Part shown: in pieces, positions 1 through 9,219 of the stretch
Layout: every line of letters starts with the position of its first letter
How positions within the stretch are numbered: position 1 is the first letter of the stretch
Source of the DNA: Calditrichota bacterium
GTDB taxonomy: Bacteria; CLD3
Direction: 5' to 3'
DNA: 64,000 nucleotides
NCBI GenBank assembly: GCA_008501735.1
Contig: QQUF01000049.1
Location: forward strand, 4,945-68,944
The notes under the pieces: generated by a model
The model's database searches: none
Told to the model about the DNA's origin: nothing
Seen by the model: the letters and a program-made list of their open reading frames with translations, nothing else
Program-made: the position numbers and the translations under genes

Positions 1-153
1 TTGCGACGAAAATTAACCTTTTTTAAGACTTTTGTCAAGTAATGAGTTTTTTACTAAATTGCTGCCCATTTTTCATTTGATAGAGTTTAAAAAAATGATA
101 ACTTTGGAACTCTTTGAAAATTAACAACCTAAAACTTGAGGACTGAATTTTAA

Positions 154-2838
154 ATGTCAGATTTTAAGGATAAATCAAATAATATTGTAGCTGGAATTGT
201 TTTTACGGTCAGCTTAATTCTCTACTTTGCGACTGTCGCTCCGACTGTTTCTTTTTGGGATTGTGGTGAGTTCATTGCTTGTTCTTACACAATGGGAGTT
301 CCGCATCCTCCGGGAGCACCTCTTTTTCTTTTAATCGGAAGAGTTTTTACACTCTTACCTGATTTTATCGGCGACATTGCCTTTCGTGTGAATTTAATCT
401 CTGTTTTCTCAAGTGCCTTTTGTGTGCTTTTCGCTTACTTAATCACTGTTCGTTTTATCAAATTTTGGAAAGGTGAGCCTAAAAGTTTTGAAGACAAATT
501 AATCGTTTTTGGTTCCTCTGCTGTTGGTGCATTGACTTTTGCTGTTACTGATTCATTTTGGTTTAACGCCGTTGAAGCAGAAGTTTATGCGATTTCGATG
601 TTCTTTACAGCGATTCTTTTCTGGCTAATTCTTGTTTGGGAAGAGCAGGCAAGACACGATATGGAAAACGAAGCGATTCTCCTTCTCATTGCTTACATAA
701 TTGGACTTTCGTCAGGAGTTCACCTTCTCAACATTCTTGCAATTCCGACAATCGGTTTAATTATTTACTTCCAAAAAGAGAAAAAGAAAGAAGTTGATTA
801 CGGCAAAATCATTGGGATTTTAGCGATTTCCTTTGCCATACTTGGATTTACGAACTTCCTGTTTGTAAGTGGAATTCCAAAGCTTTACGAAGTAACAGAA
901 GGTCCTTTGGCAATTTTGGTTGTTCTTGCACTTAGTGCTTTCTTAGGTTACAAGTTCCAAAAAGAAGGAAAACTTACTCTCTCAGTGGCTGCTTACTCCG
1001 TTTTTCTTTTGATCCTTGGTTTCACAAGTTACGAGATGATTCTCATTCGTTCTGGCTTGAATCCAATCATTGACGAAAACAATCCTGAAACAGCTAAACA
1101 ATTCATTAGCTATATGAAACGTGAGCAGTACGGAACAGAAAGTCAATTCCTCACAATCTTCGACAGAAAAGCTCCTTTCTGGTCTTACCAAATTGAAAAA
1201 ATGTATATTCGTTACTTCTCTTGGCAGTTCATCGGAAAAACAACTTCTAGTTTCGGAGAAGTTTTAGCTGGTTATCGACCTGGCGAACCAGGTTACGGAA
1301 TGACATTTTTTGGAATTCCTTTTGCAGTTGGTTTAATCGGTGCTTACCATCATTTTAAAAAAGACTGGAAACGTGCTTTAGCAAACCTCGTTGCGTTCTT
1401 CATTATGGGAATTGCGATTCTTCTTTATTTAAACCAACCTGACCCACAACCTCGTGAAAGAGATTACTCTTATGTTGGTTCTTTCTTTGCCTTTGCACTT
1501 TGGATTGGTGTCGGACTTTCAGCGATTTTGGAAGAACTTGCCGAAAAAATAAAAGGAAATAAAACGCCTGTTTTTATCGGATTTTTACTTGTCGCAACTC
1601 TTGCACTTCCTGTTTGGATGGGTTATAAAAATTTCCACGAACACAACAGAAATGGAAATTATGTTGCTTGGGATTACTCTTACAACATTTTACAATCTTG
1701 TGAAAAAGATGCGATAATTTTTACAAATGGTGATAACGATACCTTCCCACTTTGGTATTTGCAAGAAGTCGAAGGAATCCGCAAAGATATTAAAGTTGTA
1801 AACCTTAGCCTACTAAACACAGATTGGTACATCAAACAACTTCGCGACAATGAACCAAAATTAAACATTCCTTTCTCTGACGGTCAAATTGAACAATTCC
1901 GTCCTTCGATTTGGGAGACTCAAGAACTTTCTCTCCCAATCCCTGAACACTTGCGACGTGAACACAACTTGAAAGAAAAAGAAATGAAGTTCACTGTTAA
2001 ACCGACTTTTCAAGGTCGTGGAATTCGTGTTCAAGATTTAATGATTATCCAACTCCTTCGCCACAATATGGCTAAAAGACCTGTTTACTTTGCAGTGACA
2101 GTTGCAGAAAGTAACAAAATTGGTTTGAGCCAATTTATGCGAATGGACGGATTAGCTTTTAAAATTCTTCCTTACCAAATTCAACAAGTTAACCCACTTG
2201 GTATTGATGCAAAAATTTTGGAAAACAAAATCACAAATGAATTCCAATACAGAGAAATCAATAATCCAAATGTTTACTACGATGATAATGTTAAAGGCTT
2301 GTTACAAAACTATCGTTCGGCATTTTTACGTTTAATTTATCACTACCGCGAAAAAAATGATAACGACAAAGTTCTTTCACTCTTACAAAAAATGGAAGAA
2401 ATTTTACCTGAAACAGTAGTACCGATTAGACACAAAGACATTGCAATGAGACTTGCACTTTTCTTCCACGAAGCAGGAGATGCAACTTCGTTTAATGACA
2501 AACTGAACTCAATTTTAAACGACAGACAACTTGCAGAAAGAGAAAAACTTGAAGTCGCACAAGCACTTCTTTCAACAACGAAAAAATATTCGCCAGAGTC
2601 AGAAGTGATAATCGAAAACTTGATGAATTCTTTGTTCTCTGGACAAGATCAATCTAAAGCCTATACTTTTATGATTGCCTTTTATGAAAACCAAGAAAAG
2701 TATCAAGAAGCCGCAAACTTGTTAGAAAAATGGTTAACAATTTCACCGACCGATAGAAATGCTCAAAGAAAGTTGGATTTCTTAAAAGCAAAACTTTCGA
2801 CAAGTTCAGCACCTTCGGACACAAACAAGGCAGAATAA
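154..2838 (+). CDS. DUF2723 family membrane protein (PMT/TMEM260-like)
   Basis: An 894-residue multi-pass inner-membrane protein of the DUF2723 family, which is distantly related to protein O-mannosyltransferases and to TMEM260 and is common in Bacteroidota. The N-terminal motif FWDCGEFI followed by GVPHPPGAPLF (about residues 35-60) is the family hallmark. PRERDYSYVGS (about 434) and NGDNDTFPLW (about 525) are also typical. The first 500 residues hold many hydrophobic helices; a soluble part follows, and the last 170 residues look like TPR helices. The stop codon is one base from the start of the glycosyltransferase downstream, so the two are probably co-transcribed and may act together in glycosylation of exported protein or polymer. 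The activity has not been shown from sequence; a glycosyltransferase role is inferred from the family. Confidence 0.9.
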   Translation: MSDFKDKSNNIVAGIVFTVSLILYFATVAPTVSFWDCGEFIACSYTMGVPHPPGAPLFLLIGRVFTLLPDFIGDIAFRVNLISVFSSAFCVLFAYLITVRFIKFWKGEPKSFEDKLIVFGSSAVGALTFAVTDSFWFNAVEAEVYAISMFFTAILFWLILVWEEQARHDMENEAILLLIAYIIGLSSGVHLLNILAIPTIGLIIYFQKEKKKEVDYGKIIGILAISFAILGFTNFLFVSGIPKLYEVTEGPLAILVVLALSAFLGYKFQKEGKLTLSVAAYSVFLLILGFTSYEMILIRSGLNPIIDENNPETAKQFISYMKREQYGTESQFLTIFDRKAPFWSYQIEKMYIRYFSWQFIGKTTSSFGEVLAGYRPGEPGYGMTFFGIPFAVGLIGAYHHFKKDWKRALANLVAFFIMGIAILLYLNQPDPQPRERDYSYVGSFFAFALWIGVGLSAILEELAEKIKGNKTPVFIGFLLVATLALPVWMGYKNFHEHNRNGNYVAWDYSYNILQSCEKDAIIFTNGDNDTFPLWYLQEVEGIRKDIKVVNLSLLNTDWYIKQLRDNEPKLNIPFSDGQIEQFRPSIWETQELSLPIPEHLRREHNLKEKEMKFTVKPTFQGRGIRVQDLMIIQLLRHNMAKRPVYFAVTVAESNKIGLSQFMRMDGLAFKILPYQIQQVNPLGIDAKILENKITNEFQYREINNPNVYYDDNVKGLLQNYRSAFLRLIYHYREKNDNDKVLSLLQKMEEILPETVVPIRHKDIAMRLALFFHEAGDATSFNDKLNSILNDRQLAEREKLEVAQALLSTTKKYSPESEVIIENLMNSLFSGQDQSKAYTFMIAFYENQEKYQEAANLLEKWLTISPTDRNAQRKLDFLKAKLSTSSAPSDTNKAE

Positions 2839-2839
2839 A

Positions 2840-3862
2840 ATGCAATCCGCTTACCCGCTCGTAAGCGTCATAATTCCGCACTACAACGGAGAAGAAATTT
2901 TAAGGGATTGTCTTCAATCCCTTAAAAAATGCACTTATCCGAACTTTGAAATAATTGTCGTTGACAACGGTTCAACTGACGAAAGTACGCTTTTAGTCGA
3001 AACCGAATTTCCTTCTGTAAAACTTCATAAATCAACAAAAAATCTTGGCTATTCAGGCGGCTGTAATTTTGGTTTCCGTAATTCAAAAGGCAAATACGTT
3101 GTCTTTTTAAATAACGACACAACCCAAGAAAACGACTGGCTCGAAAGACTTGTAGAATTTGCAGAAAAAAATCCCAAAGTTGCTGCACTTCACCCAAAAT
3201 TACTTTACATCAAAGACAAAACACTTTTCGATTACTCAGGAGCTGCTGGTGGTGAACTGGATTTTCTTGGTTTCCCTTTTGCAAGAGGCAGAGTTTTTTT
3301 CACAGTCGAGAAAGATGAAAAACAGTACGACGAACCAAGACAAATTTTTTGGGCTTCTGGAACGGCTTGTTTCCTTCGCCGAGAAGTTTTAAATGAAGTC
3401 GGTTTACTTGACGAAGATTTTTTTATGCATATGGAGGAAATCGACCTTTGTTGGCGAATAAATTCTGCGGATTACGAAGTTTGGTCAGTTCCAAGTGCAG
3501 TTGTTTACCACTACTCAGGAGCCTCACTTGGAGCAGAGAGTTGGTTCAAAGTTTACCTAAATTACCGAAACAATATTTTAATGCTTCTCAAAAATTATTC
3601 AGGGATTTCACTTTTAAAATATTTACCGATTAGGATAATTTTGGACTTTGTAGCACTTGTGCAGGCGATTCTAAAACTTGAATTTTGGCGAGCAAAAGGA
3701 ATTTCAAAGGCTTACTTTTGGCTTCTGACAAAGTTTCGATTTGCACTAAAGAAAAGAAAATTTGCTCAAAGAGACCGTAAGAAAGCAGACTCTGAACTTC
3801 CATTTTACCGAAAAAGTATTGTTTGGCAGTATTTTGTAAAAGGAAAGAAAACATTTCGTTAG
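2840..3862 (+). CDS. GT2 family glycosyltransferase (rhamnosyltransferase-like)
   Basis: A 340-residue GT-A fold family 2 glycosyltransferase. The start PLVSVIIPHYNG, the nucleotide-binding VVDNGSTDES (about residues 40-49), the metal-binding FLNNDT (about 89-94) and the acceptor region ASGTACFLRR followed by FFMHMEEIDLCWR are all in the family order. These features match the WbbL/RfbF type that adds rhamnose or related sugars to surface polysaccharide. No clear membrane segment ends the protein, although a hydrophobic amphipathic stretch (IRIILDFVALVQAIL) could bind the membrane. It follows the DUF2723 gene by one base, which supports one transcript. Sugar donor and acceptor cannot be told from the sequence. 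Confidence 0.92.
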   Translation: MQSAYPLVSVIIPHYNGEEILRDCLQSLKKCTYPNFEIIVVDNGSTDESTLLVETEFPSVKLHKSTKNLGYSGGCNFGFRNSKGKYVVFLNNDTTQENDWLERLVEFAEKNPKVAALHPKLLYIKDKTLFDYSGAAGGELDFLGFPFARGRVFFTVEKDEKQYDEPRQIFWASGTACFLRREVLNEVGLLDEDFFMHMEEIDLCWRINSADYEVWSVPSAVVYHYSGASLGAESWFKVYLNYRNNILMLLKNYSGISLLKYLPIRIILDFVALVQAILKLEFWRAKGISKAYFWLLTKFRFALKKRKFAQRDRKKADSELPFYRKSIVWQYFVKGKKTFR

Positions 3863-3894
3863 TAGGGAACAAAAATTTTTGTTCCCTACTTTTT
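3861..3894 (+). terminator. Perfect 30-bp palindrome between convergent genes
   Basis: Positions 3861-3890 are a perfect palindrome with 15-bp arms (AGTAGGGAACAAAAA and its complement), followed by TTTTG. It begins on the last bases of the glycosyltransferase stop codon and sits just before the end of the convergent alanine racemase gene. It reads as a terminator for the plus-strand pair. A third copy of GTTCCCTACT follows at 3895-3904. Confidence 0.7.
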
Positions 3895-3899
3895 GTTCC

Positions 3900-5009
3900 C
3901 TACTTCTTGTAAACTCTCGGAACTCTTCTCGCTAACCAACAAGTAATTTCGTAAGGAATTGTTCCAGCAAGGTCTGCGATTTCTTGGATTGAAATTTCCT
4001 CGTCACCCTGTTTTCCGTAAAGAACAACTTCGTCGCCGATTTGCACTTCCGAATCCAAACCAACATCAACCATAAATTGGTCCATACAGATTGTTCCTAC
4101 AACAGGAAATCTTTTTCCACGAATCAAGACTTCACTTTTGTTTGAAAGAAGCCTTGTGTAACCATCTCCGTAACCGACTGGAATTGTCGCGATTTTCGTT
4201 TTTTGTTTTGTATGAAAAGTCAAACCGTAGCTGATTCCTTCGCCTTCGTCAACCTCTTTTAAGAACACAACTTTTGACTTGAAAGCCATCACAGGTTTTA
4301 GGTCTAATGTTTCCGATTTCTCTTGAACAGGTGAAATTCCGTAAAGCATCAAACCTGTCCGCACAAGATTAAAAACTGAATTTTGATTGTTCACCAAACC
4401 GCCACTGTTTGCGATGTGATAAAAATTAGGTTCTACTCCAACCTCTTCGGCATCTTTTTTAATTTGCTCAAACCGTTCGACTTGGAGTTTTGTGTAATCG
4501 GAATCAACTTCTTCTGAAACAGCCAAGTGTGAATAAATTCCAACTAATTCAATATTCTTCAAGGTTTTAATTTTGGAAATTACAAATTTTGCTTTAGTGT
4601 GATTGATTCCGATTCGGTTCATTCCTGTGTCGAACTTGAGATGAATTTTTGCTTTTGAACCGAACTTCTCAGCTTGTCTGTTAACCGAGTAAGCAAGTCC
4701 GAGTGATGAAATTGTGATTTCAAGGTCGTTTTTGAGGAACTGCCGAACTTGGCTAAAAAGAACTCCGCCAAGTACTAAAATCGGAATTGTAAAACCTCTT
4801 CTCCTTAACAAAAGTCCTTCTTCAAGAAATCCGACTCCTAAGTAATTTGTTCCTTCTTCGACTAAGGTTTTTGAGACTTGAATAATTCCGTGTCCGTAAG
4901 CATTGGCTTTGACAATAGAAATTACACCTTTTCCATTTGTTGCCTTTTTAGCAAGTTGGAAATTTTGACGAAGTGCATTTAAATCAATTTCGGCAAAAGT
5001 AATTCTCAT
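3900..5009 (-). CDS. alr: Alanine racemase
   Basis: A 369-residue PLP-dependent alanine racemase that makes D-alanine for peptidoglycan. The PLP lysine lies in VKANAYGHG (K34), the second catalytic base is the tyrosine of GISYGLTF (Y261), and VGYGDGYTR and GTICMDQFMVDV are family signatures. The length is normal for the family and both the N-terminal barrel and the C-terminal domain are complete. The ATG overlaps the TGA of the lipoprotein gene upstream by four bases, so the pair is translationally coupled. Nothing marks it as a broad-specificity racemase; it is cytoplasmic, without a signal peptide. Confidence 0.97.
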   Translation of the reverse strand: MRITFAEIDLNALRQNFQLAKKATNGKGVISIVKANAYGHGIIQVSKTLVEEGTNYLGVGFLEEGLLLRRRGFTIPILVLGGVLFSQVRQFLKNDLEITISSLGLAYSVNRQAEKFGSKAKIHLKFDTGMNRIGINHTKAKFVISKIKTLKNIELVGIYSHLAVSEEVDSDYTKLQVERFEQIKKDAEEVGVEPNFYHIANSGGLVNNQNSVFNLVRTGLMLYGISPVQEKSETLDLKPVMAFKSKVVFLKEVDEGEGISYGLTFHTKQKTKIATIPVGYGDGYTRLLSNKSEVLIRGKRFPVVGTICMDQFMVDVGLDSEVQIGDEVVLYGKQGDEEISIQEIADLAGTIPYEITCWLARRVPRVYKK

Positions 5010-5677
5010 TTAGGATTTACAGCGAGAGTTTCGACTGTTGTAGGAAGCCATTTCTTTGGTGAGTAACTTGGAAAAGCCATTTCTTGCTCACCGTTTCCAA
5101 TGTAAAATGCAATTTTCAATTTGTCAGCAATCTTTGTTCCGTCTTTAATTTTCTCTTTTGGAATCACAAACTCCGCAGTCCATTTGTGCTGATAAGTTAA
5201 GTTTGGTTTCCCAAGCCAATCTTTTTGATTTGGCATTCTTTTCTTACCTGAATTAAAGTAGCTTTTTCCATTTCCCAAAGATTCTGTGTTCTCTTTGCCT
5301 TTCTCGAAAGGTGCTAACCTAAACTCGTATTCGGTTTCACTTGGATATTTATCTTTATTTTTGTGGTCTGCGGAAATCCAAATCCTAATCTCAGAATTTG
5401 TTGTGTCAGGAATTACCTTTTCATAAATTTCAAATGCAAAATAGAGTAAACCTCCATTTGTTTTGTAGTAAACTTTAGCTCTTGAATCGTTGTACATCGG
5501 AATTTGGAAAACTCTTGCATCTGACCACTCACGAGCCAAAATTTTTCCATCAACATTCACGTACTGACCGTATTTGAAATCTAATTTGTCGATTAGAACT
5601 GACGGGTCAAGGTAAATGCTTTTTTGTGAGCAACTGACCGTTAAAACGCATAAAAAGAAAAAGAGAAAATTTTTCAA
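5006..5677 (-). CDS. Lipoprotein with CBM9-like domain
   Basis: A 223-residue lipoprotein: MKNFLFFFLCVLTVSC gives a signal peptide with lipobox cysteine at residue 16. The rest resembles the carbohydrate-binding family 9 / DOMON-like beta-sandwich, beginning with DGKILAREWSDA and followed by a strand pair with KVYYKTNGGLLYFAFEI, which is the usual pattern of this fold. A ligand cannot be named. The gene is coupled to alr by a four-base overlap. Similar small lipoproteins in this lineage are mostly uncharacterised, so only the fold and the membrane anchoring are claimed. Confidence 0.75.
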   Translation of the reverse strand: MKNFLFFFLCVLTVSCSQKSIYLDPSVLIDKLDFKYGQYVNVDGKILAREWSDARVFQIPMYNDSRAKVYYKTNGGLLYFAFEIYEKVIPDTTNSEIRIWISADHKNKDKYPSETEYEFRLAPFEKGKENTESLGNGKSYFNSGKKRMPNQKDWLGKPNLTYQHKWTAEFVIPKEKIKDGTKIADKLKIAFYIGNGEQEMAFPSYSPKKWLPTTVETLAVNPK

Positions 5678-6018
5678 AATGGTTTCCTACTGAATTTTAG
5701 AATTGGATTCAAATTTAAGACTCGAACTTAGTTTTTAGAAACAATAAACTTCATTTTTTTATACCACGAAAAACTCAAACAGGCTAAAGCCTGCACTCCT
5801 AAGCTCTCGTTTGCTTTTCCAAAATTCTTCGGTTTAAAATAGTTCGGACAATTAAATTTTGTTTTGGAGACGCACCGCCGTGCGTCTCTACATAGTTTTT
5901 TGAAAATACTAACCACGGAAAAAACTGGCTAAAGCCTGAACTCCTAAGCTCTCGTTTGCTTTTCCAAAATTCTTCGGTTTACTGCAAAACTAACTTCTGA
6001 CTCCTGACTCCTGAATTC
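5678..6018. repeat. Intergenic region with duplicated 55-bp repeat and REP-like palindrome
   Basis: This 341-bp gap holds no convincing gene. It carries a 55-bp direct repeat at 5782-5836 and 5927-5981 (54 of 55 bases identical, starting GGCTAAAGCCTG). Between the copies, at 5868-5889, lies the palindrome GAGACGCAC-CGCC-GTGCGTCTC with 9-bp arms. Each 55-bp copy is preceded by ACCACG and a run of A. The arrangement looks like a dispersed intergenic repeat cassette rather than a coding region; a 62-codon open frame across it is not supported by any family resemblance. Confidence 0.8.
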
Positions 6019-6486
6019 TTACTTTATTGGTTTGATTTCAAAATCTTCGCCAAACTCGTCCAAAATTTGTGCAATAATTTTTGCAACCCCAGAAGCAAGA
6101 TTTGTACAGAAACTGTGTCTTTCAGTCGAATGAAATTCTGCAAACTGCCCTGTCAAAGAGTTGCAAATTATACTTTCAGAGTTACCAAAATCTAGTTCTT
6201 GTTTGTAAAGTTCATTAAATCTTAAAATTGCTTTTTGGAGTTTTTGAGTAACTTTTCCTGTTGGACTTGGGTCACCAAAAATTTCTCCAAGAACAAGTTC
6301 GCCTGCCTTGATTGCTCCACATTGACCTTCTCCTGTAATTCCACCTTTTCGTAAAGATTGGTAAGGTTTCGTTTCCAAGTTAAAGGTTTCAGCGAGACAA
6401 ATCCCACAACTTCTGTGAGGAGTTTCTTTGCCTTCGTAAAGTGTGAAAGCCTTTTTAAAAGCTGCTTGAATTTTTGGGTTTTGCAT
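6019..6486 (-). CDS. C_GCAxxG_C_C-type cysteine protein
   Basis: A 155-residue cytoplasmic protein that fits the C_GCAxxG_C_C family: an early CGIC, then GQCGAIKAGELVLG (the GCAxxG region), then single conserved cysteines in IICNSLTGQF and SFCTNLASG. Family members are small putative redox or metal-binding proteins of unknown reaction. The start is ATG with AAAAAGGAT about six bases upstream. It stands between the repeat region and the exonuclease/UvrC-like gene and ends 31 bases after that gene on the same strand. The family assignment is by pattern only and is fairly, not fully, certain. Confidence 0.65.
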   Translation of the reverse strand: MQNPKIQAAFKKAFTLYEGKETPHRSCGICLAETFNLETKPYQSLRKGGITGEGQCGAIKAGELVLGEIFGDPSPTGKVTQKLQKAILRFNELYKQELDFGNSESIICNSLTGQFAEFHSTERHSFCTNLASGVAKIIAQILDEFGEDFEIKPIK

Positions 6487-6516
6487 CTTTATATCCTTTT
6501 TGAGAAAACTTAAAAA

Positions 6517-8415
6517 CTATTCCAAATCCTTAACTAACAAAGCGTCGGCAATTTTACTTTTCAATTTTTCGCGAAGTTTTGTGCGCCTAACTTTGTTTAA
6601 GTCAATTAAAGAGCCTTTGTTTGAACTTACGTTTAGCCAGTGCGAAAGAATCCGAACTTTATCAAGTTCATCTTTGTCAAACGGAATTCTTATTCCAGCT
6701 TCTCTGTTGTAAAACTCTTTGTCTAAGAAATTTTCGATTAAAGTTATTTTTGATTTCTTTTGAAAAAAGCTAAAAATATTTTTCAACTTTCCACTCAAAA
6801 CTACAAAAATTTTAATTTCTCGCGGGTTTACAGATGGTAGAATTATCAAGAAATTATTTTCAATTAATTCACGAGAAAGCAAATGTCTTGACTTATTAAT
6901 TAACTCAAGACTTTCGATTCGGTTCTGAGTTTTTTGGGCGTACTCGAAATCTAATTTCTTCGCAGCATTGTCCCGAACTTCAATTAATTTCTCAATTGGT
7001 TGTTTAGTCTTTGACTTCAAAAAATCTATCAGTTCGACCAAAGTTTCGTTGTAACGCTCTTTGCTAACAGACAAATTACAAGGAGCTTCACACTGCTTTA
7101 GGTGAAAGAAAAAACAAGCCTCAAAATCTTCTTTCGGATTCAAGTCTTCTTCACACTGACGAACCAAAAACGACCTATGGATTTCGTCTAAAATTCTTTC
7201 AAGATTTCTCAATTGACGAAAAGGTCCGAAGTACATTCCTTTGTCAGGTGAAATTTTTTGAGTAATTAAAATTCTTGGGAAATCGTTATCGAGGTCAATT
7301 TTTAAAAATGGTAAATTCGTATAATTTTTAATTTGGTAATTGTAAAGCGGTTGATTTTTTTTGATGAGTTCCGACTCCAAAAGCAAAGCCTCAAGTTCAG
7401 AACCAAGAATTTCGTATTCGATTCGGTAAGTATTTTGGACGAGACTTTTAACCTTTTCCGAATGCCCTTGGTTTTGGTAAAAATAACTGTTTACTCTGTG
7501 TTTCAGATTCTTAGCTTTACCGATGTAAATCGTTTTGTCATTTTTGTCTTTGAAAAAATAAACTCCTGGAACTTCTGGAAAAAACCTTACCATTGTTCGG
7601 TTGTAATGTAATTTTTCAGGGTTTAGTTTGCGGACAGCAGGTTTTTGGAAGTTAACCAAAGAATGAAAATCATAAATATTTGCATTCGGAAGCATTTCAA
7701 AGAATCTTAGCAAAATCTTAGCTGTTGCTGTTGCATCTTCCAAAGCCCTGTGGTGTTTCAGTTTAATTCCAAAATGTTCACTGATTGCTAAAAGACCTTT
7801 TTGTTTTAAACCTCTGAGAAGTTTTCTTGCGATTCGTAAAGTACAAATTGAGTCGTTTGCAAGAACCTCACCTGTTAGGTTTTCAACTTCAAAATCCAAG
7901 AACATCAAATCAAAGTCCGAGTTATGAGCAACTAAAACCGAATCTTCTCCAATCCACTCCAAAAAATTTGGCAAAACATCTTCAATTTTTGGGGAGTCTT
8001 TAACCATTTCATTTGTGATTCCAACGATTCTTTGAACGTTGTAAGGAATTTTCTTTTCAGGATTAATCAGAGATTCAAAAGTATCAACGAATTTGCCGTT
8101 TACGATTTTTACTGCACCGATTTCGGTAATCCTATCTTTCGGAGGAGCAGAACCTGTTGTCTCAAAATCAAGCACAACATAAGTTCTATCGCTAAACCGA
8201 ACTAAATTTTCCTTGCCGTCCAAAGTCTTAAGAATTTTCCAAAAACCTGTTTCCAATTTTTCAAAACGGTTGTCATTTTTGAGTAGAGATTCGAGAATTC
8301 TCTCGGCGGGAATTAATGTGTTTTTAGATTTTGTGTTAAAAAGATGAGTGAAAATTTCTTCTGTGGAACAAGGTTTCCCTTGATTTGCGATATAAGTGTA
8401 GACTTTGTCTTGCAT
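6517..8415 (-). CDS. DnaQ exonuclease / UvrC-like GIY-YIG nuclease fusion
   Basis: A 632-residue DNA-processing protein with four parts. Residues 1-65 look like a small winged-helix domain (TEEIFTHLF...ERILESLL). Residues 78-245 are a DnaQ-type 3'-5' exonuclease with DFETTG (D83, E85), HNSDFDLMF and HRALEDATAT carrying the DEDDh acidic and histidine residues. Residues 275-360 are a GIY-YIG nuclease (PGVYFF, TIYIGKAKNLKHRVNSYF) as in UvrC and Cho. A UVR-like helical pair follows at about 468-511. The C-terminal RNase H-like and HhH parts of true UvrC are not evident, so this is not the housekeeping UvrC. Similar exonuclease/Cho fusions are known in actinobacteria and Bacteroidota; a role in DNA repair is inferred. 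Confidence 0.9.
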   Translation of the reverse strand: MQDKVYTYIANQGKPCSTEEIFTHLFNTKSKNTLIPAERILESLLKNDNRFEKLETGFWKILKTLDGKENLVRFSDRTYVVLDFETTGSAPPKDRITEIGAVKIVNGKFVDTFESLINPEKKIPYNVQRIVGITNEMVKDSPKIEDVLPNFLEWIGEDSVLVAHNSDFDLMFLDFEVENLTGEVLANDSICTLRIARKLLRGLKQKGLLAISEHFGIKLKHHRALEDATATAKILLRFFEMLPNANIYDFHSLVNFQKPAVRKLNPEKLHYNRTMVRFFPEVPGVYFFKDKNDKTIYIGKAKNLKHRVNSYFYQNQGHSEKVKSLVQNTYRIEYEILGSELEALLLESELIKKNQPLYNYQIKNYTNLPFLKIDLDNDFPRILITQKISPDKGMYFGPFRQLRNLERILDEIHRSFLVRQCEEDLNPKEDFEACFFFHLKQCEAPCNLSVSKERYNETLVELIDFLKSKTKQPIEKLIEVRDNAAKKLDFEYAQKTQNRIESLELINKSRHLLSRELIENNFLIILPSVNPREIKIFVVLSGKLKNIFSFFQKKSKITLIENFLDKEFYNREAGIRIPFDKDELDKVRILSHWLNVSSNKGSLIDLNKVRRTKLREKLKSKIADALLVKDLE

Positions 8416-8442
8416 AAAAGTTCATCAGTCTTGTAGAAGGTT

Positions 8443-9219
8443 TTAACCTTTTTTCATTAAGGAAATTATTTCTTTGGCATTTTTGGAAGATTCTAAAACT
8501 AGAGAAAGTTTTTCTTCTAAGTCTTCTATGTTGAGACGTTCTTTTCTTTTTGTCCGAACCATTCTTTTGAGCGTTACAACGTCCCAATTAAATTCAATTG
8601 GAATTTGGTCAAAAAGACTCATTGCTTTTTTAACATCGCCTTCTTCGTAGTAAATATTTCCAAGAAATGAAAATGCCTCGTAAAATTCATCGACTTCGCT
8701 AATTGCATTCCAAAGGTGGTCTTTTGCGAAAAGCATTCCGAGAACGTGTCTGCAAACTCCAATTCCAAAATTTGCGTCAGGATTCATCGGGTCAATTTCA
8801 ATAGCTAAATCAAAGAACCTAAGTGCTTGCAAAAAATATTCATAGTTGCACAAAGCTCTGCCGATTGAAGTTGCGTATTCGGCTTTTGTTTCATCTTCCT
8901 CATCAAAATTAAGCATTGAGTTTTCAAACAAGGTCATTGCTGCATCAATTCTATTGAAATTGAGTAATGAAATTCCCAAACCAATTTGCATATCTGGGTT
9001 CTCAGCCTCAATCTCAAGACCTTTCTCAAATGCTAATTTTGCCATTCCGAATTCTTCAATCTCAAGATTCGCCATTCCGATTCCATTAATTAATTCGGGT
9101 GAACTTGGGTACTGTTCAAGTCCTTCTTGGAAAGTATTTAACGCAATTCCAGGTTTACAATCTTTTAGTAAAATGAAACCTCGATTAACAAATTCTTCTA
9201 AAGGAGCGAATTCCTTCAT
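8443..9219 (-). CDS. TPR-repeat protein
   Basis: A 258-residue soluble protein made mainly of tetratricopeptide repeats; units such as ALNTFQEGLEQYPSSPELINGIGMANLEI and ALRFFDLAIEIDPMNPDANFGIGVCRHVLG show the W/LG/Y/A/F/A/P spacing. No signal peptide. Its ATG overlaps the TAA stop of the upstream membrane-protein gene by one base (TAATG), which indicates coupling, and it ends 27 bases before the exonuclease gene. It probably acts as a protein-binding scaffold; the partner is not known. Confidence 0.85.
   Translation of the reverse strand: MKEFAPLEEFVNRGFILLKDCKPGIALNTFQEGLEQYPSSPELINGIGMANLEIEEFGMAKLAFEKGLEIEAENPDMQIGLGISLLNFNRIDAAMTLFENSMLNFDEEDETKAEYATSIGRALCNYEYFLQALRFFDLAIEIDPMNPDANFGIGVCRHVLGMLFAKDHLWNAISEVDEFYEAFSFLGNIYYEEGDVKKAMSLFDQIPIEFNWDVVTLKRMVRTKRKERLNIEDLEEKLSLVLESSKNAKEIISLMKKG

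Noticed and set aside
1-153. Possible end of an upstream gene or small RNA before the first gene
   Set aside because: Only AT-rich sequence with stops in every frame and no clear hairpin or motif.
5728-5916. Open frame of 62 codons on the minus strand in the repeat region
   Set aside because: It runs through the repeat and the palindrome and has no recognisable protein features.
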